Assembly (NCBI GenBank): GCA_002110485.1
Contig: MOWL01000067.1
Coordinates: forward strand, 930,001-994,000
Source: Emergomyces orientalis
Lineage: Eukaryota > Ascomycota > Eurotiomycetes > Onygenales > Ajellomycetaceae
Direction of reading: 5' to 3'
DNA: 64,000 bases
Shown here: positions 22,808-35,836 of the stretch, piece after piece
Position numbering within the stretch: position 1 is the first letter of the stretch
Layout: every line of letters begins with the position of its first letter
Translations under genes and position numbers: made by a program
Notes under the pieces: model-generated
Seen by the model: only the letters and a program-made list of their open reading frames with translations
Told to the model about the DNA's origin: nothing
Database searches by the model: none

Positions 22808-25800
22808 AGAACAATAATTTCATGCGTACACCAATCTACTCGTACCAGATAATCCCACTGAAAACGTGTATACGTTGAACCAGGATTTCAGCCCTTGGCA
22901 ACTGAATGCATATCTCAACGGACCCCGCGAACACCACCTCTCGTCGCATCCGGACGCCCAGCTGAACCACGCGACGAAGAAAATGAAGGAGAATGTTTAA
23001 CACACTACAATCGACAAAATAGCCAACGCAAAATCACACTATTAATCAAGAGAGGGATACCAGTGAAGCATGCAAATATTCCAGCGAATCTCCCAGCACC
23101 GAAACACATGCCCAAGCCCCCAACGGAGCCAACACCTCGGCGCCGCTGAGCATGTGAGCCGGAGTTAGGCTCGAACGAGGAAATAATCGACGTGGGAAGA
23201 TGGAATTGACGAGAGACATACTTGGTGCTCTCACTGAACTCTTAGAACGGCCCTCTGCTCCCCTCCTCGCAATATCAAAACGGGTATTATCGCAGTAAGC
23301 TTAAGAGACCTCAGAGATAGAGCTCTTTTTTTTATATTTTAATTTTGTAATTTAATTAATTACTAGTATTTTATTTTATTTTTTCCGTCCCCACTTCTAC
23401 CTCTGCATTACTAACACACTTTTTTTGACCACCCCAATGCCTTCATTTCGTTTTTGATTTATCTGAGCCAGCTTTCATACGCAAACCAATTTAGCTACGG
23501 TTACATTTTGTTACTACTCTTTTGGAGAAAATTAAAGAAAAAAACAAAAATTTGAGTTAATTAAGAATCAACCAACTTTCCACATTAGTACCAACCACGG
23601 AAACCTTCATTCTCTGACTTGTAAGCCTGCTCAACAGGGGTTCATTTTACTTGGCAAATTTTTACTGGTATCACAAGGCTATTATAACGTCAACCAATTT
23701 AGTAACAAGCGATTCCACCCATCAAAAAAGGAAAAAAAAGGGGGACGAAAAACGTAAGAAAGACCCGCCAAGAACTCACCCCGCCCCTGTAGGCTCCTAC
23801 AAAACACACCATCGCCAATACATCCACACCCAAAAAATTGAAATATGTACTTCAAACTGTCAGGACGACTCATGCGCCAGCTTTTACTCTTGGCGCAGCG
23901 ACGTTATTGGGCTATCAATTTCCTTTTTGGGGTGCGGTTTGCTTTCTGACTGTTCGCGAGATCTAGTCATCTGGAAGAGTTTGCTTTCATTCAGCTGAGA
24001 AGGAAAGGAGGGGAAGTGAGCAGAGGAATTCAGATACGCCCTGCCCGCACATTTCAGATAATATTGAATACGTAACAAAATCTCCTTTCTATTATTATTA
24101 TAATTTTTAGAATTTGGAGGTGTTTGAGAGTTATTTCTAATAGCAATAATCACACATCCATGTTGTATAAACCCGAGGAATTTCTGCCAAAGCTCGGGAA
24201 TCCCTGCCCTTGTCTTTGAATCACGTGAGACCTTCGTGCCCTAATTCTTCAGACCTTAACACAATAATAGATAGTATGGTAGAATTTCCGACAATAAACG
24301 CAGGGCGATCGGTGCAACATCACACCTTCCTGAATATTCCGACTTCTTCGGCATATGGTTTTTGTGTCTTATTTATCGATTCCAAGCGCTAAGCCCTATT
24401 TACTGCCCGAGATCTTTAAATTAACCCGACCTTAGGAACTGGAGCGGGGAGTTAAACCTCGTCACCGCCTCCATCGTTTTGTTATCGGCCGCCTACGTAC
24501 TTCTCGAGCAGTGACGGGGTGGACGTATGAGGAGTATAAATAAGAGTTGGGGGTGTCTATTAAAGCTCGTGGACCCAAGTCCCAGAGGATAAGTTATCAC
24601 TCACCAATCAATAATGGGTGCACCGCCCCATATGCAGTTATCCGTCCGTCTGCGACAGCGGGAAGGGCAAGTGAGGTTACTTGGGTCGATTTTGGTTGGG
24701 TGTTGCATTTCGACATAGCTTATTGTAGCCCATATATTTTCCGAGGAGTTTGCTATTTTGTCATGGGAAATTCCCAAAGGCTTAGTGTTTAAGTATTTAG
24801 CTCCCACAATGCTCTAAAGGCAAAAGAGAATAGGCACGCCAGAGAATCAGTCGACACCAAATGGGAGAAAAAGCTTGCCTGCAGGATACTTCGCGGACGA
24901 GGATGCAGCCGCTGTCAAGCTTCTGTGGATATCCATCAATTTCCTTCAGAACAAATAATAATAGCTCTTCAAATGACTCAGAAGTCCAGACCCAGAAACC
25001 AGATAGCGGGTCGGGCAGTCAGCCCGCTACGCTCTGGAATTTTAGCCCCACGCAAACACATTAGGTCCCGCGAAAAAACGCCTTATCTTTGCGCGCGCCA
25101 CTTCAACCACCCACTCAAACGCTCCGCCTCCAAGAAAGGAAACGGAATCAACAGCGGTATTGTTTGCAGGGTCCCAGTGTGGGGGCCTTGTCTTCCCCGA
25201 TAACCCGGCCCAGATTTGAACATGTGCACAAGCAATAATGTTCAAAGCGATTGAGGTGCGAAGGGTAACTGGAGAAAGTGACAGTGGTGGGCCGATTAAC
25301 AAATACACTCCTGCTTGCTGTATTTAATTAGGTATGCTTGTAGTTGAGAGCCGAGATATAGTGTAGTTGGGAAAAAATACCACAGTTCCAAGGTTCCAAG
25401 GTTCTTTTCCTCCGTGTCCAAATCCGGCGAACGTCATGCAGCATTGCTGATTTCAGCATACATTTCGCCAAAACTCCAAAATCGAACTACTCCCAATTAT
25501 GCATGATGATGTGAGTCAAATTATGACTGACATATTCCCAAGAGTAGGTTTTTGTCTTGCCCCTCGTTCACTTTGTGGGCCATTTTGCTGCTCCAACTTG
25601 GTGTGTTTGCAGATGCGCAATTATTCTGCACTTACCCCGCATAAAGTCTTCTAAGGCTGCATTGTTCCAAAACCAAAGACCAAAGAAATGCTTCGGTCCC
25701 TGCCTGTTATTTAGCCGAATTCAAATGAACAAGCCTAGTCAAACGTCAAGTATGACTCTATTGGTAAAATGAATATATTGAAAATACAAATGTTCAATCA

Positions 25801-28098
25801 ACGCAGATATGCATATTGGGTACGTGAAGAAAGCCATTGGGTAAACTATGGCAGAATTTGAATTGCAACATGAAAAACTCCTTTAGCGATGCAATGTACC
25901 GTACATCATGGAAGTACATCACATCCGAACTCATGGTCACCAGAAGGACGTAGGTTTGTGATACTCAGGCTACAGTTTGCCCTTCACCCTCGGACTTTTA
26001 ACGAACGGTGGTAGAATTGCTTCGAGGTTGCCTAAAGATACATTTTGATTGATCAATTAATATTGCCATAACAATATACGATACTAGTACATAATCTTGG
26101 TTGAATAAAATCATCCACATCAATTGAACTTTTTGGACAAGTATCGAGAAGAGATAAGGCAACCATATTTGAAAGAAACGGGACGAACATCCTTTATGAG
26201 GCACAATGTAAAATTAATTCCGACACGCGCACCACGGGTATTCAAGACAGCAGACTAGTAACTGGCTACCAAAATATAGGTCTCCAGCTCAGATGGCCAC
26301 CGAGGTGCATCCCGAATCCGAGCCACCAGACCAGTAATTGTAGAAGGCAAACAGCAACGTAACAACAGGCCCCAGCGAAACTCTGGTACCTAACAAAAAC
26401 GGTCAAGAGGTTGAGGGACGAATTTCTCAAATTATGCACCGATATACCTCGCCAAACAAACACATAGCCTCTTTCTCCTGTTTCTTTCTTCCCTGAGACT
26501 TGTGAGCATCAGCTGAAAGATTTAGCTATATTATTATTAGCAAAGCTTATTGGTTTTACCGGGGAGGTCGAGCGATCTATCGGAATCTGGTGTTGGGGGG
26601 GTTGAACCGACAATTAACATAAAAGTAAAAATAAAAATAAAAATAAAATGAGAATGCGGCAGGATTGCTCCCGCAAGAGCAAGATTAAAAGAATAGAAGG
26701 GGCAATGCAAAAATGAGAGTGACGCAATGACGAGAGCGCGAGGTGGGATTCACTGCAGACCACAACCAGCCCCCAAGAAGAGGTCCAGAGATAGTGGTGT
26801 ATTGTCACGAAAATTACACGTAGCCCCCGTACCATACGAAACGGGTACCCTGTTGGGGGCCAAAGCTGTGGCTGAATCATACCCGTATGTGCCACAGGGT
26901 TTCCTCAAGGATCCTCAGGCACTAGACACCAGACCCGCAAAAAAAGTCCAAATACGAAAATAGATGTCCTGGGCTAGTATGTGGCGAGTGCTCCCTCGAA
27001 GTGTTTCCAGGGATGGGTTATTCCAGCCTCACCACGTGATATCGATCTGGCTAGACCAGCAAAATGTCTGAATTGAAGTCGTACAAGGCTGAAAATTTAG
27101 TTCAGAGTGGCATTCCAACAGCGTTTAATTCGAAGGGAAACTAAGGGCTTCAGATCTCATGCCTAACAGAAAATTTTCCCTGAGCTACGTACGGTGAGTC
27201 TCCTTATCGGTCCCCTACAGAATGAAGTGGAACAGGATCATGGGCGCAATTTTGAAGAGCTGGAGGATATTTCAGACTGTAATCAGTGTTAATGAGACAC
27301 AAATCTGACGGCTGATAGCGATTCTCTTTCCATATTGACTCACACTACCCAATGATTTCCCGCTGTCCTAGTAAATACCAAGTTGGGATTTTAATAGATT
27401 GAGGACCCCCATGGTCAGCATCTCGAAGCTGTAAGGCTTCCCACCGACTCTCAGCTTTCTTGTCAACATGCCCCCGACATTCCTTTTCAATTACGCTTCA
27501 GCCAGTAATTTTGATACCAGGCGGCAAGACACCATCCAACTCGAGTCGAGGCAGCGCCTCCATTACCCACACTCTGCAGGTCCAGTCAGATGTGGTCTCG
27601 ACCAAAGCCACGCTTCGCAGGCTGGACTGTAGCTTTGCAAGATCTGCGATTTTCGTAATGAGGACTCGAACGAGAAGGCGAAATCTCGTGCTAGGCTAGT
27701 CCAACCTTGATTCATCAAACATCCCATGGTTGGCCGTCAACCCCTGGTTGGACAGTGTTTTAACGTGATATTGCATTGCGTCCAGGGATGAAGGTTCATT
27801 TTTCGGGCCCACGAGAGGGGCGCTAGAAATAAAGTTTAAAGTTAACACTAGGCTTTATACGTACTAGCGTCTAAATGGGGCCACGTGATATTCAAATCCT
27901 TAGCATCGCAGCCTCATCCCATCAACGCACCAACATCGGCAAGAACACTGAGCCAATCCTCCAAAGACGCGCTGCCTCAGAGGCCTTGAAATTTTAAACC
28001 TGCTATTCCAACTCAATTGAATATTCTGCGCAGACTCATCCTTACCTGGTGTCCTGACATCCCGCCTAAGGGCGTCGCAAAATCCTGAAAATCGCAAG
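22808..28098. other. Long spacer without a supported gene
   Basis: 5.3 kb. AT-rich around 23320-23560 (probable 3' region of the gene at 22223). An isolated TATAAATA at about 24535-24542 has no convincing frame after it. CCACGTGATA occurs at 27032-27041 and 27881-27890. Short frames around 25000-26960 have no recognised motif. Confidence 0.5.
27881..27890 (+). promoter_or_regulatory. E-box CCACGTGATA upstream of bL33m
   Basis: The 10-mer CCACGTGATA lies about 210 bp before the bL33m ATG. An identical copy in equivalent orientation is found upstream of ENP2, and a further copy lies at 27032-27041. Likely a bHLH site; function inferred from the CACGTG core. Confidence 0.5.
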
Positions 28099-28394
28099 AT
28101 GGCAAAGAAAGGTACGGGTATATTAATTCCGCCTAACTAGCGATCAATCGGCCCAGTTCTTCTGGCCTTTGGAGGTCCATCTCCAAATTACAAAATGCTA
28201 ATATTCTCTTTTGTTTTGCTCTCTATGGAACAGTCAAATCGCGCACCATCGCCGTCCGGCTCATCAGCATGGCGATGACCGGCTACTACAAAACACTCGT
28301 CCGACCACGTACCAGCAGACCTCTTAGTATGCTCAAATACGACCCGGTGGTGAAGAAGAAGGTGCTGTTTTTAGAGGCGAAGCGGGGGAAATAA
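28099..28394 (+). CDS. MRPL39: Mitochondrial large-subunit ribosomal protein bL33m (MRPL39 type)
   Basis: Exons 28099-28111 and 28234-28394 give 57 residues; the first exon is only 13 nt and the intron is 122 nt. The protein begins MAKKVKSRTIAVRLISMAMT and continues GYYKTLVRPRTSRPLSMLKYD, ending in a Lys-rich tail. This matches the L33 family: the R-T-x-VRL start, the GYYK/FYTTxK segment and the conserved Y-DP turn. The fungal mitochondrial form (yeast Mrpl39) lacks the zinc cysteines of some bacterial L33 proteins, and none are present here. Length is normal. The tiny first exon would be missed by ORF scanning. A CCACGTGATA E-box lies upstream. Confidence 0.93.
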
Positions 28395-29159
28395 ATACAT
28401 CGAAAGAAATGCAGGCCAACTCCTTTGTCTAGCATCCACACGTGGCCGGCAATGGACGGTCACCTTGCCGGAAGGGGTATTTCATCATTGCATCGGCAAT
28501 GTTGATGTGATGGAATACATTAAAATGGATACAATTGCGCAAGTTGTATCATTTTGATGTAGTTTTTTCTTTTCTTTTCCCTTTTCTCTTTTTTGGTTGG
28601 GAAAAGAGTGCCTGGGTTGAATTGGTAAACCCAACCCAGGCCAAGTGGCCTTGATCGGGATATTTGTGATTGAAATGTGCATTTATGTTTCGATAAGGCC
28701 CATACCTACATATGTACGAGTGTATGCTTGTGGGGCACCGTTGGTGCCGTCGAGGTTTCCGGGTAATTTTATTTGGCGAAAATTTACATGTACACCTCAA
28801 CCTCTACTTTTAGACGATTTTATCATGCATATAGGGCTGGCGTTTTCACAAAATAAATTTTGAGGATTGAAAATATTTTAACTACCCTATACATGTTTAT
28901 GGCATAATCGGGAATTACCCTTCGAGATTGCCACGCTGAGTTCTGTTATTATCAAATTCCTAAAGGAATGGACGCAGACCGCTGCAAAGAATGTATCCGA
29001 TAACTTATACATAGTAAAGATATCGAATTTTTCCTCCCCCGTCGCTTCAACCACTTTGTCGTTTCAGGGGAATTCATAAGCGACGACCATATAATGAACA
29101 AGGGGCAATTTTGATCATAGATGGGGGGCCTTCCTTGCTTCATGTTATACTCGCCCCAT
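28395..29159. other. Spacer between convergent bL33m and coiled-coil gene
   Basis: 765 bp, T-rich around 28555-28600. It should contain the 3' ends of both genes. No gene seen. Confidence 0.5.
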
Positions 29160-32100
29160 TTACACAGGGGGTTTCTGAGAAAATCTGTTCTGGTACAGCT
29201 CACCTGTTGAAATTAGTGTCTCGTTGCGGGGGAAAATGGGCATATTAACCTTACCTCGCGGTCTCCGGCGAGGCCTTTCTCTTGTCCACCCGGCCGGTGT
29301 ACTCGATTTATTGGCTGTACTCCCACATCGTCCGCCTCTAGCGGTGATCGAAGCTGCCGGGCTGATTGTTGGATTGAAATATTTAGACTTGCGAGACGGG
29401 CGCTTAAAAACTATTTTTGAATTTACACCCATCGGGTTTTCTCCATTTTTCTCATGTGGTGGAGTTTGAACCGCGCTCTCCACCGTAGATGAGCCTAGCT
29501 TTGTCGTGTTTTTAAGGATGCCTTTGCGAGGCAGCTTCTCCGGAGGTTTCTGACATGCTTGCTCTTTCTCCTGCTTGGTTAAGTATCTTCAGTGAGCCAG
29601 CTTGCTTTTCATCGTTTTCCTATGTTGTAATGTAAAAATGAAAATTTAAAGACCGCCTACCATTGCATGCATTTCATCCTCGGGCATCTTTTTCCTTTTC
29701 AGAGTGCCAGCGCTTGTTTTGAGCGGAGAGCAAGGCTGGATTTCGATTTCATCCTTGCTAACATCACCACATCCGTTAAGAGTATTATTTGCTGGAGCAG
29801 GCTCGCTTCCCATAGCCATACGGGTCCCTTTGGGCTCTAAAGCCCCCTTGAGCTGTCTAGATTCTCTATCGCGACGAGCCCCACACATAGCATCATTGAC
29901 TGCATTTGAAATGGACAGAGAGTTTCGTTCTATTGCGACATCCCCTTTGCGGGTCAAAAGCAAGGCTTTGTCGCTCTGTGCAGGTTGGTGGGCTACCGTC
30001 GTGGGTGTTTGATTAACACCAGGGTTATTGCTATTCATGGGTGTTGAGCGGAACAACGCATTTAGGTCAGTCAATTCTGATATGGGAGATGTTTGTTCTC
30101 TATGATAAACATTTGGAGTTGTGTCATTTTGAAGTTGAGAGAACGGGCCAATAAAAGATCCTGAAGTTGTAGGGAGTCTTTTACTAACATTTTTCCGCCG
30201 AGAAGGAGTTTTCGAAGTTGGGGAAATAATTTCCAGAGACCTGTGTGTCCGATAAACTAACTCGGTAGTCTGGCGCTGTCTGGCAGAAGAGCTGGGCCTC
30301 ACGCATTCAGCATTAGTGGACGGCATTTTATGTTTCCTGCTTGTTCCCTGACGCTTTGAAGAGGCCCTCATAGGTAGATGAGGCACGGATTCTGTATGTT
30401 CTTTTACCTGCCCTTTTTCAGGGCCCCCTACCATCGTTCTCAATCGCGACTGCAGTACACTTGAACAATCTCGCAATGATTCCCCACTCTTAATGAACCC
30501 AAGCTGTTTTAAAATGTTTTCTGCATTTTCAAAAATACGGCTGGCTTCTTGAGCTCGAGATCGGAGCTCTGCAAGTTCATTGTCCTTTCGTTCAACATCC
30601 TTCTTCGGCGTCGAGGTTTCAACAGCAAAATTTCCAGACGCCTCCATCCTCTGTTTAAAAGTAACAAGGTCGTCATTCTTTTTCTTGAGCGATTCCTCTA
30701 TTGAAGTGCTTGAAGTCATAATATGTTCCAGCCTCTCCCGCAAAGTGGCGATTTCAGCGGATTTATCAACCACTTCTTGTTCCAACCTTGAGACCCTCTT
30801 ATTGCTCTCTTCGGATTTTGACAACTCTTCTTTCAACGATAGTATGTTAATATCTTTCTCTGCGATTCCATACTGAAGGACCTCCAGTGTCTCCTGCAAG
30901 GGTTCCTGCTGTTGTAGGATTGCGAGGTTAATGCGTAATTCGGACACTTGTTGCTTCAGTTCTTCCTTCTCCTTTGCTACAGTTTCGAGTTGGCGTTGCG
31001 AGCTCTGTAGCTCCTTTAACGTGGATGTATGAAGAACTTTTACTTCATCTGCTTTCGTGGACATATCCGAATCCCTTTTTGAGACCGTCATTTTCAAGCT
31101 GTCTATTTCCACCTGCTGTTGATTCATCTATAGTTTTGTTAATAGGTAAAAATGCGTCGTTTGGAATAGGCAGGCATACCTTCGCGATTAAATCGTGATT
31201 GCAATTATCCATAGCTTGCTACGAAGTTGTTAGTAACTAGGCACAAAGTCCGTCACTAAGGGAAACAATACCAGTAAACATTTCACAGAGTCTAGCTCCT
31301 CGGTCGCTTTCTGGGCATCCTTTTCGGCCACCACCTTTTCCCGCTTGAGCTTATGCCGCTCCTGCTCAAACCGTGCCCTGTGCTGGTCCTTCGCTGCCAA
31401 ATTAGCCCTTGTCAGTTCTTCCCGCACCCGATGCTCCGTCTTTTGGGCCTGGTCTTGAAACTTAAGTTTTTCACTTTGAAGGTCCGCAATTTTATTCTCC
31501 GCAGCTTCCAACTTTTCAATTGTTTCCGAGAGCTTTAGCTCCATCTCGTGCATTTCGCCTTCTTTCGTTTTAACCACACCTGTCACTTCAGTAAGGGCTG
31601 CTGAAGTTGCCTCAAGTTGGATCTGAAGCTCTGACGACATGTCGGCATCCTTGAACTGAGTATGCTCGATTTCATCCTTTTTTAGCGATGAATTCTCAAT
31701 TTCGAGGTCACCTATATGCCGTTGTAGGGCTGCCTCTTGTGACCTGAGTCTGTCACGATCCGCAGATACCTCAGCCAAGTTTTTCTCAGCCGCATTCAAC
31801 TTCTCCTGAAGGCCGCCGTACAATTCACGAGCTTCGGTAAGTTGACCAACAATTGCTGTACTGGAGCTTACGGCTGTCTCTAGATCCGTTAGCTGGGTTG
31901 ATACCCGTTGTCGGTAGTTCGTGTGTAAGTCGAGAGCTGTCTCTACAGTCCTGTTCGAGGCTTCGATGGATGAATTAAGCCTGTCATGCCGTTAGCATGT
32001 TCCATGTCCCTGGGAGGCTCAAATTAAAACTCACTGAGTGGAAAGATCCTGAATTCCACGATCTACCTTATCTAAGTCTTGGGGCTTCACGTTTTGCTGT

Positions 32101-34149
32101 TGGCTGACCGCTTTCAATAACGACATACATGAACTAAACCCGGACTCCATTTCATCTTTTATGGAAGACTGCGAAAAATTCCAGCTGCCTTCAAGATTCT
32201 TGTGAATCGCGTCTATTTTTGTGATCGTGCGAGATTGCTTTTTCTCAATTTCTGCGGCTTGCTTTTGATGTCTATCGGAATAATTTTCTATATAGTTTTC
32301 CATTGTTGCCACACGATTCCTCTCCATAGATATGAGTTTTTCAGTATCAGTTACTTTGGTGGTTGCCACGAGCAGAGATTTCTCTAGAGAGTTAAATTCC
32401 TGCTGTGCTTCAGTGATAGTTGCACGATGCTGGCTCCAGCGTGTTTCCAATTGGTCAGTACTATTGCTCATTTGCTTCAAAGCTTCGTGGATTTGCTCTT
32501 TCTCTTGAAACAGAGAGTCTTGCGTAGATTTGAGTAGTTGCCCTTCTTTCCGGAGAACCTCAAAATCGTTTCCAACGCTAGTGACGAACGACCGCAGCTT
32601 ACTAAATTTCACCTTCCAGCGTTCAACTAGTGAATTTCGAGCGTTGAGCTGTCCCTGTTGATTTTTGCAAACGAGGTCCGATTCCCTCAATTTGCAACGC
32701 AAGTTATCATTTGCCTGGGTGAGTTCAAGCATTTCGTCCTCCATTCGCTCCTTCATTGCTGCTGTTTCTGCTTCCATCTCATCCCGTTTCTTAAGCCTAT
32801 GGATCAAGATATAAAAAAGGTCCTCCTCTGATGGCTGAGATGAAAATGAAGGTTCTGCCGAAAGAGTAGCTTGTCTCGCTGCTGCGCGGTTGAGCCCTGA
32901 TTTCGGAGATATCGGCCTTTTTGCGACTTTGTGGTTTAGCATTAACTTTGGTCGTGGTTGAGCATCTTTCACTAGTGGTCGGGTAGTAGATGGATTCGGC
33001 TCCCCGATGCGGTGGCAACTGTTTGCAGGTGAGCCAGTACGGGCATTAGGCGTAGCCCTCGTGAGATCTCCTTGGGCCTTCAAATCGTTAAAATCTTCAT
33101 AGCACGGATTCAATATGTTGAATCTGTAATAATAGCATATTGGGACACAAAATTACAAGGAGGGCCAATGGAGGCCTTTGGAGGGAAAATAAAAACAAAC
33201 ATTAAAAGTACAAACCCCAGGGTGCATCAACTAGATAGTGCAGCTTGATGTAAATGCATTTTGGCAATATTATTACTTACTGCTGATCGGGCGGCCCCGA
33301 TGTGACTATCTTTAAATAAATCAATATTATCCATTGGCTGAAGCATTTTGAATGAGCTTACCGGCCAAATAGCTGCCCTGCTCCGGAGCATCGGCTTCAG
33401 ATCGGCTATCAGCTCGATACCCATTATCTAAGATACAGGCAGTCCCTTCTGAAACGCAAGAAATCTCAGCATTCGGCTCACAGGGTGTTTCAGCGGTGCG
33501 TTGAGCGACTGGAGATTTCGGTGGGGAGGCTTTACGGCTGTTGGCAGCATCCTCGCTCAAATGAGCAGGAGGAAGGCTAGTATTGGAATTAGCTCATGTT
33601 TAGCCTGTCAAACAAGAGCCATTACCTTGAGCTCGAATCCATAAACTTAATATCATAAAGCTCAGTCTCCGAGGTATTAAGGCTAACTCCAGGGGTATTC
33701 GACGGGGTCGCAATGCCTCCAACAAGTCTGGTTTTCGACTGTGAAGTGAAATTAGGAGTTGGAAGCTTGGGTTTGGCGAAATGAAAGTTGAATCCCCCAG
33801 TATCAAGGCTAGAATTTGGCGGGCGGGTGATCAAAGTTGGGGTAATGTGGAAATTCTTGGTTACGGGGGTAACGGGAATAGCGCATTTGTCGATGATTTT
33901 CTTAGACGTGGGGGAGAGGCCAGCTTCATCATGAGGGAGATTCATAGGAAAGAGTTCCCCCTCCGTAGTATGACGCTCGGCTGATGGGCCCTGGGAGTTG
34001 GAAACCATAATGCCAAAGGAGGCTTCATCACATCCACATGGCAAGCAGATATGGCCGTTGTGGGTCAACTCAATAAAGGGGAGATTGGGCTGTTTTCGGC
34101 TCCGAACTGTTTCAGTGCGTTGATGAGATGAATGCACAGGATAAGTCAA
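29160..34149 (-). CDS. Large coiled-coil protein with C-terminal PP1-docking-like motifs
   Basis: Eight exons join in frame on the minus strand: up to 33626, then 33576-33362, 33305-33281 (25-nt microexon), 33123-32035, 31980-31272, 31218-31180, 31127-29661 and 29570-29160. That gives about 1490 residues if read from 34149. The true start is unresolved: no ATG opens the frame at 34149, and the first in-frame ATG is at 34006-34008 unless an upstream exon exists. Residues 1-300 are disordered and Ser/Pro-rich (PPNSSLDTGGFNFHFAKPKL). The centre is a long heptad coiled coil rich in Glu, Lys, Gln and Leu. The C-terminal third is basic with many S/T-P sites (SPTSKTPSRRK). The extreme C-terminus has GILK and, 31 residues on, KIVF. 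This architecture fits a structural protein of the spindle pole, kinetochore or synaptonemal complex (for example a Sme4/Zip1-like role), but I cannot assign it to a family. Confidence 0.82.
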
Positions 34150-35836
34150 TACTACATGAAAGAAGTTGCCTAGTGTTAGGAGGTAGTGCAGTTTTAATAA
34201 TTAGATCAGAAACTATCAAACCAACGGAAACGGAAGATTAGGTCCCCTCTAGTTGCACAATTCTTTCTTGCTTGTGCTCTTGGAACAAAATTCAACGGAA
34301 GCAGCTATAACAGCAGAGAGTCAGTGCTGGAAGAAGACGAGGAGAGAACAAAGATGTCAAGGCGAGGTCGGAGAGGTGACGTTGAGGAGGCCTTACCCGA
34401 TCAGGCCGGTTTCGCAGAGCCTCATCTCATCGCAGTCAACACCTTCCGTCATCACCAACAATCCATCATAGACACATAAACATGAATGGAAAAGTTAGAA
34501 TACTCTGGTTGGAAATATTGCAGGAAGCCCTCGCCAGCCTGGAAGCCGCTGGAGTCCCCACGAGAGGCATAATTCAAATGGCTCTTGAAATTTCTCTTCA
34601 TGCTTTATTCAGCGGGAGGTATGGGGCAACCTGTTAAGATGGCGTAGCCGCGCATCGTATCCAGCTTGTTGGGCAACGCGGAGAAGCCCATTTCAACAAC
34701 CTGTGCTGGTAGAACCTCCTTCGAAGGCATCTACATCACGAAAGGTTCGGTTGGTTAAGGCGTCTCCACAGGAGCACTGCCCAGGAAGTGGGCTGTCCTT
34801 TCCAACATCTTATGTTTGGTGAGGCGCCAAAACCAGAGAAAAGCCCCGATGGGTTCCATTGACGGATAAAATATTTTCGGTTACAGATCAAAAGTTCGAG
34901 GGTGTGGGAAAGATGAAATTGCATTACTGACGGGAAGAATTATTGGTCCATTTATGATTTAAACATGAGCACAGAACGCATTTCGCGCAGCTGCCAAACG
35001 GCTCACCCTCATCACGAGCCCTTCGTCATCTCGAGATCGACAAGTCAAGCGGACGTGATTGTCAGATGAATGTTCACACAAGGCCGCTACTCCATGGTAA
35101 TTTGCGAGTTACTAACCATTTTGGAATATCGCACGGGCACGATCAACACCGCAAGCGAAAGCCCATTGGGATTGCACATTTTTGAGTGATTGAATGTGAA
35201 AGTTGATGTGAAAACCTATGAAGAGGTTGTGTGCTGCATTGTGAATCACCCCTGGCTGCCTTGGCCTTGGCCTAGCGTGGTGGGCAGGTGCCAAATCCCA
35301 AGATTTCGTCGTCGTCATTGGGCCATGGAACTTTAGGGTTGGAGGTGAGAGAAACAGAGCAAGCGCTAACTCGACCAAACAAACAACCGTAACGACTCTC
35401 CATGCTGCTCTAGCTTCGCTCTAGGAAAACTCGAAACTGCGGAATTCAGGAGACTGCCAAAGCTACTGAAGTTCATACCAATCCGCACGCGTATCACCTA
35501 CTCTGGAGTCATGGACTATTACGATCCACTTGAGATCCTTCAAGCATCTGAGGCAAGCGGCATGCTCTCAATTTTGACCAAAAAACTGTGGCATCGTAGC
35601 CCGCCCTTGAAGGTTTTTATATACTGGTCAACCTCCTTCCCTGTAGAATATAGATGATTGTATTCTTGCTCTATCTTATTTCTCGCTCTTTTTCATGTTG
35701 CAGGGACGAACCCTCAGGTGCAATTAACATTGGGTTTTTGTATCAAATATTTTGGGTATATCCCCCTCACCCCAGACCATCTCTTACGCTTCTGATGAGT
35801 ATTCGAGCCCCAACTTGATTCAATTAGCTATTCGAA
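34150..35836. other. Promoter region between divergent genes
   Basis: 1.7 kb between the coiled-coil gene and the membrane-protein gene at 35837. It may hold an upstream non-coding or short coding exon of the coiled-coil gene: on the minus strand a CTAAC branch-like element followed by an AG lies near 34170-34185. No other gene seen. Confidence 0.45.

Noticed and set aside
24535..24792. TATAAATA followed by an 81-residue frame
   Set aside because: The frame lacks an ATG in good position and any motif; the TATA element may be chance.
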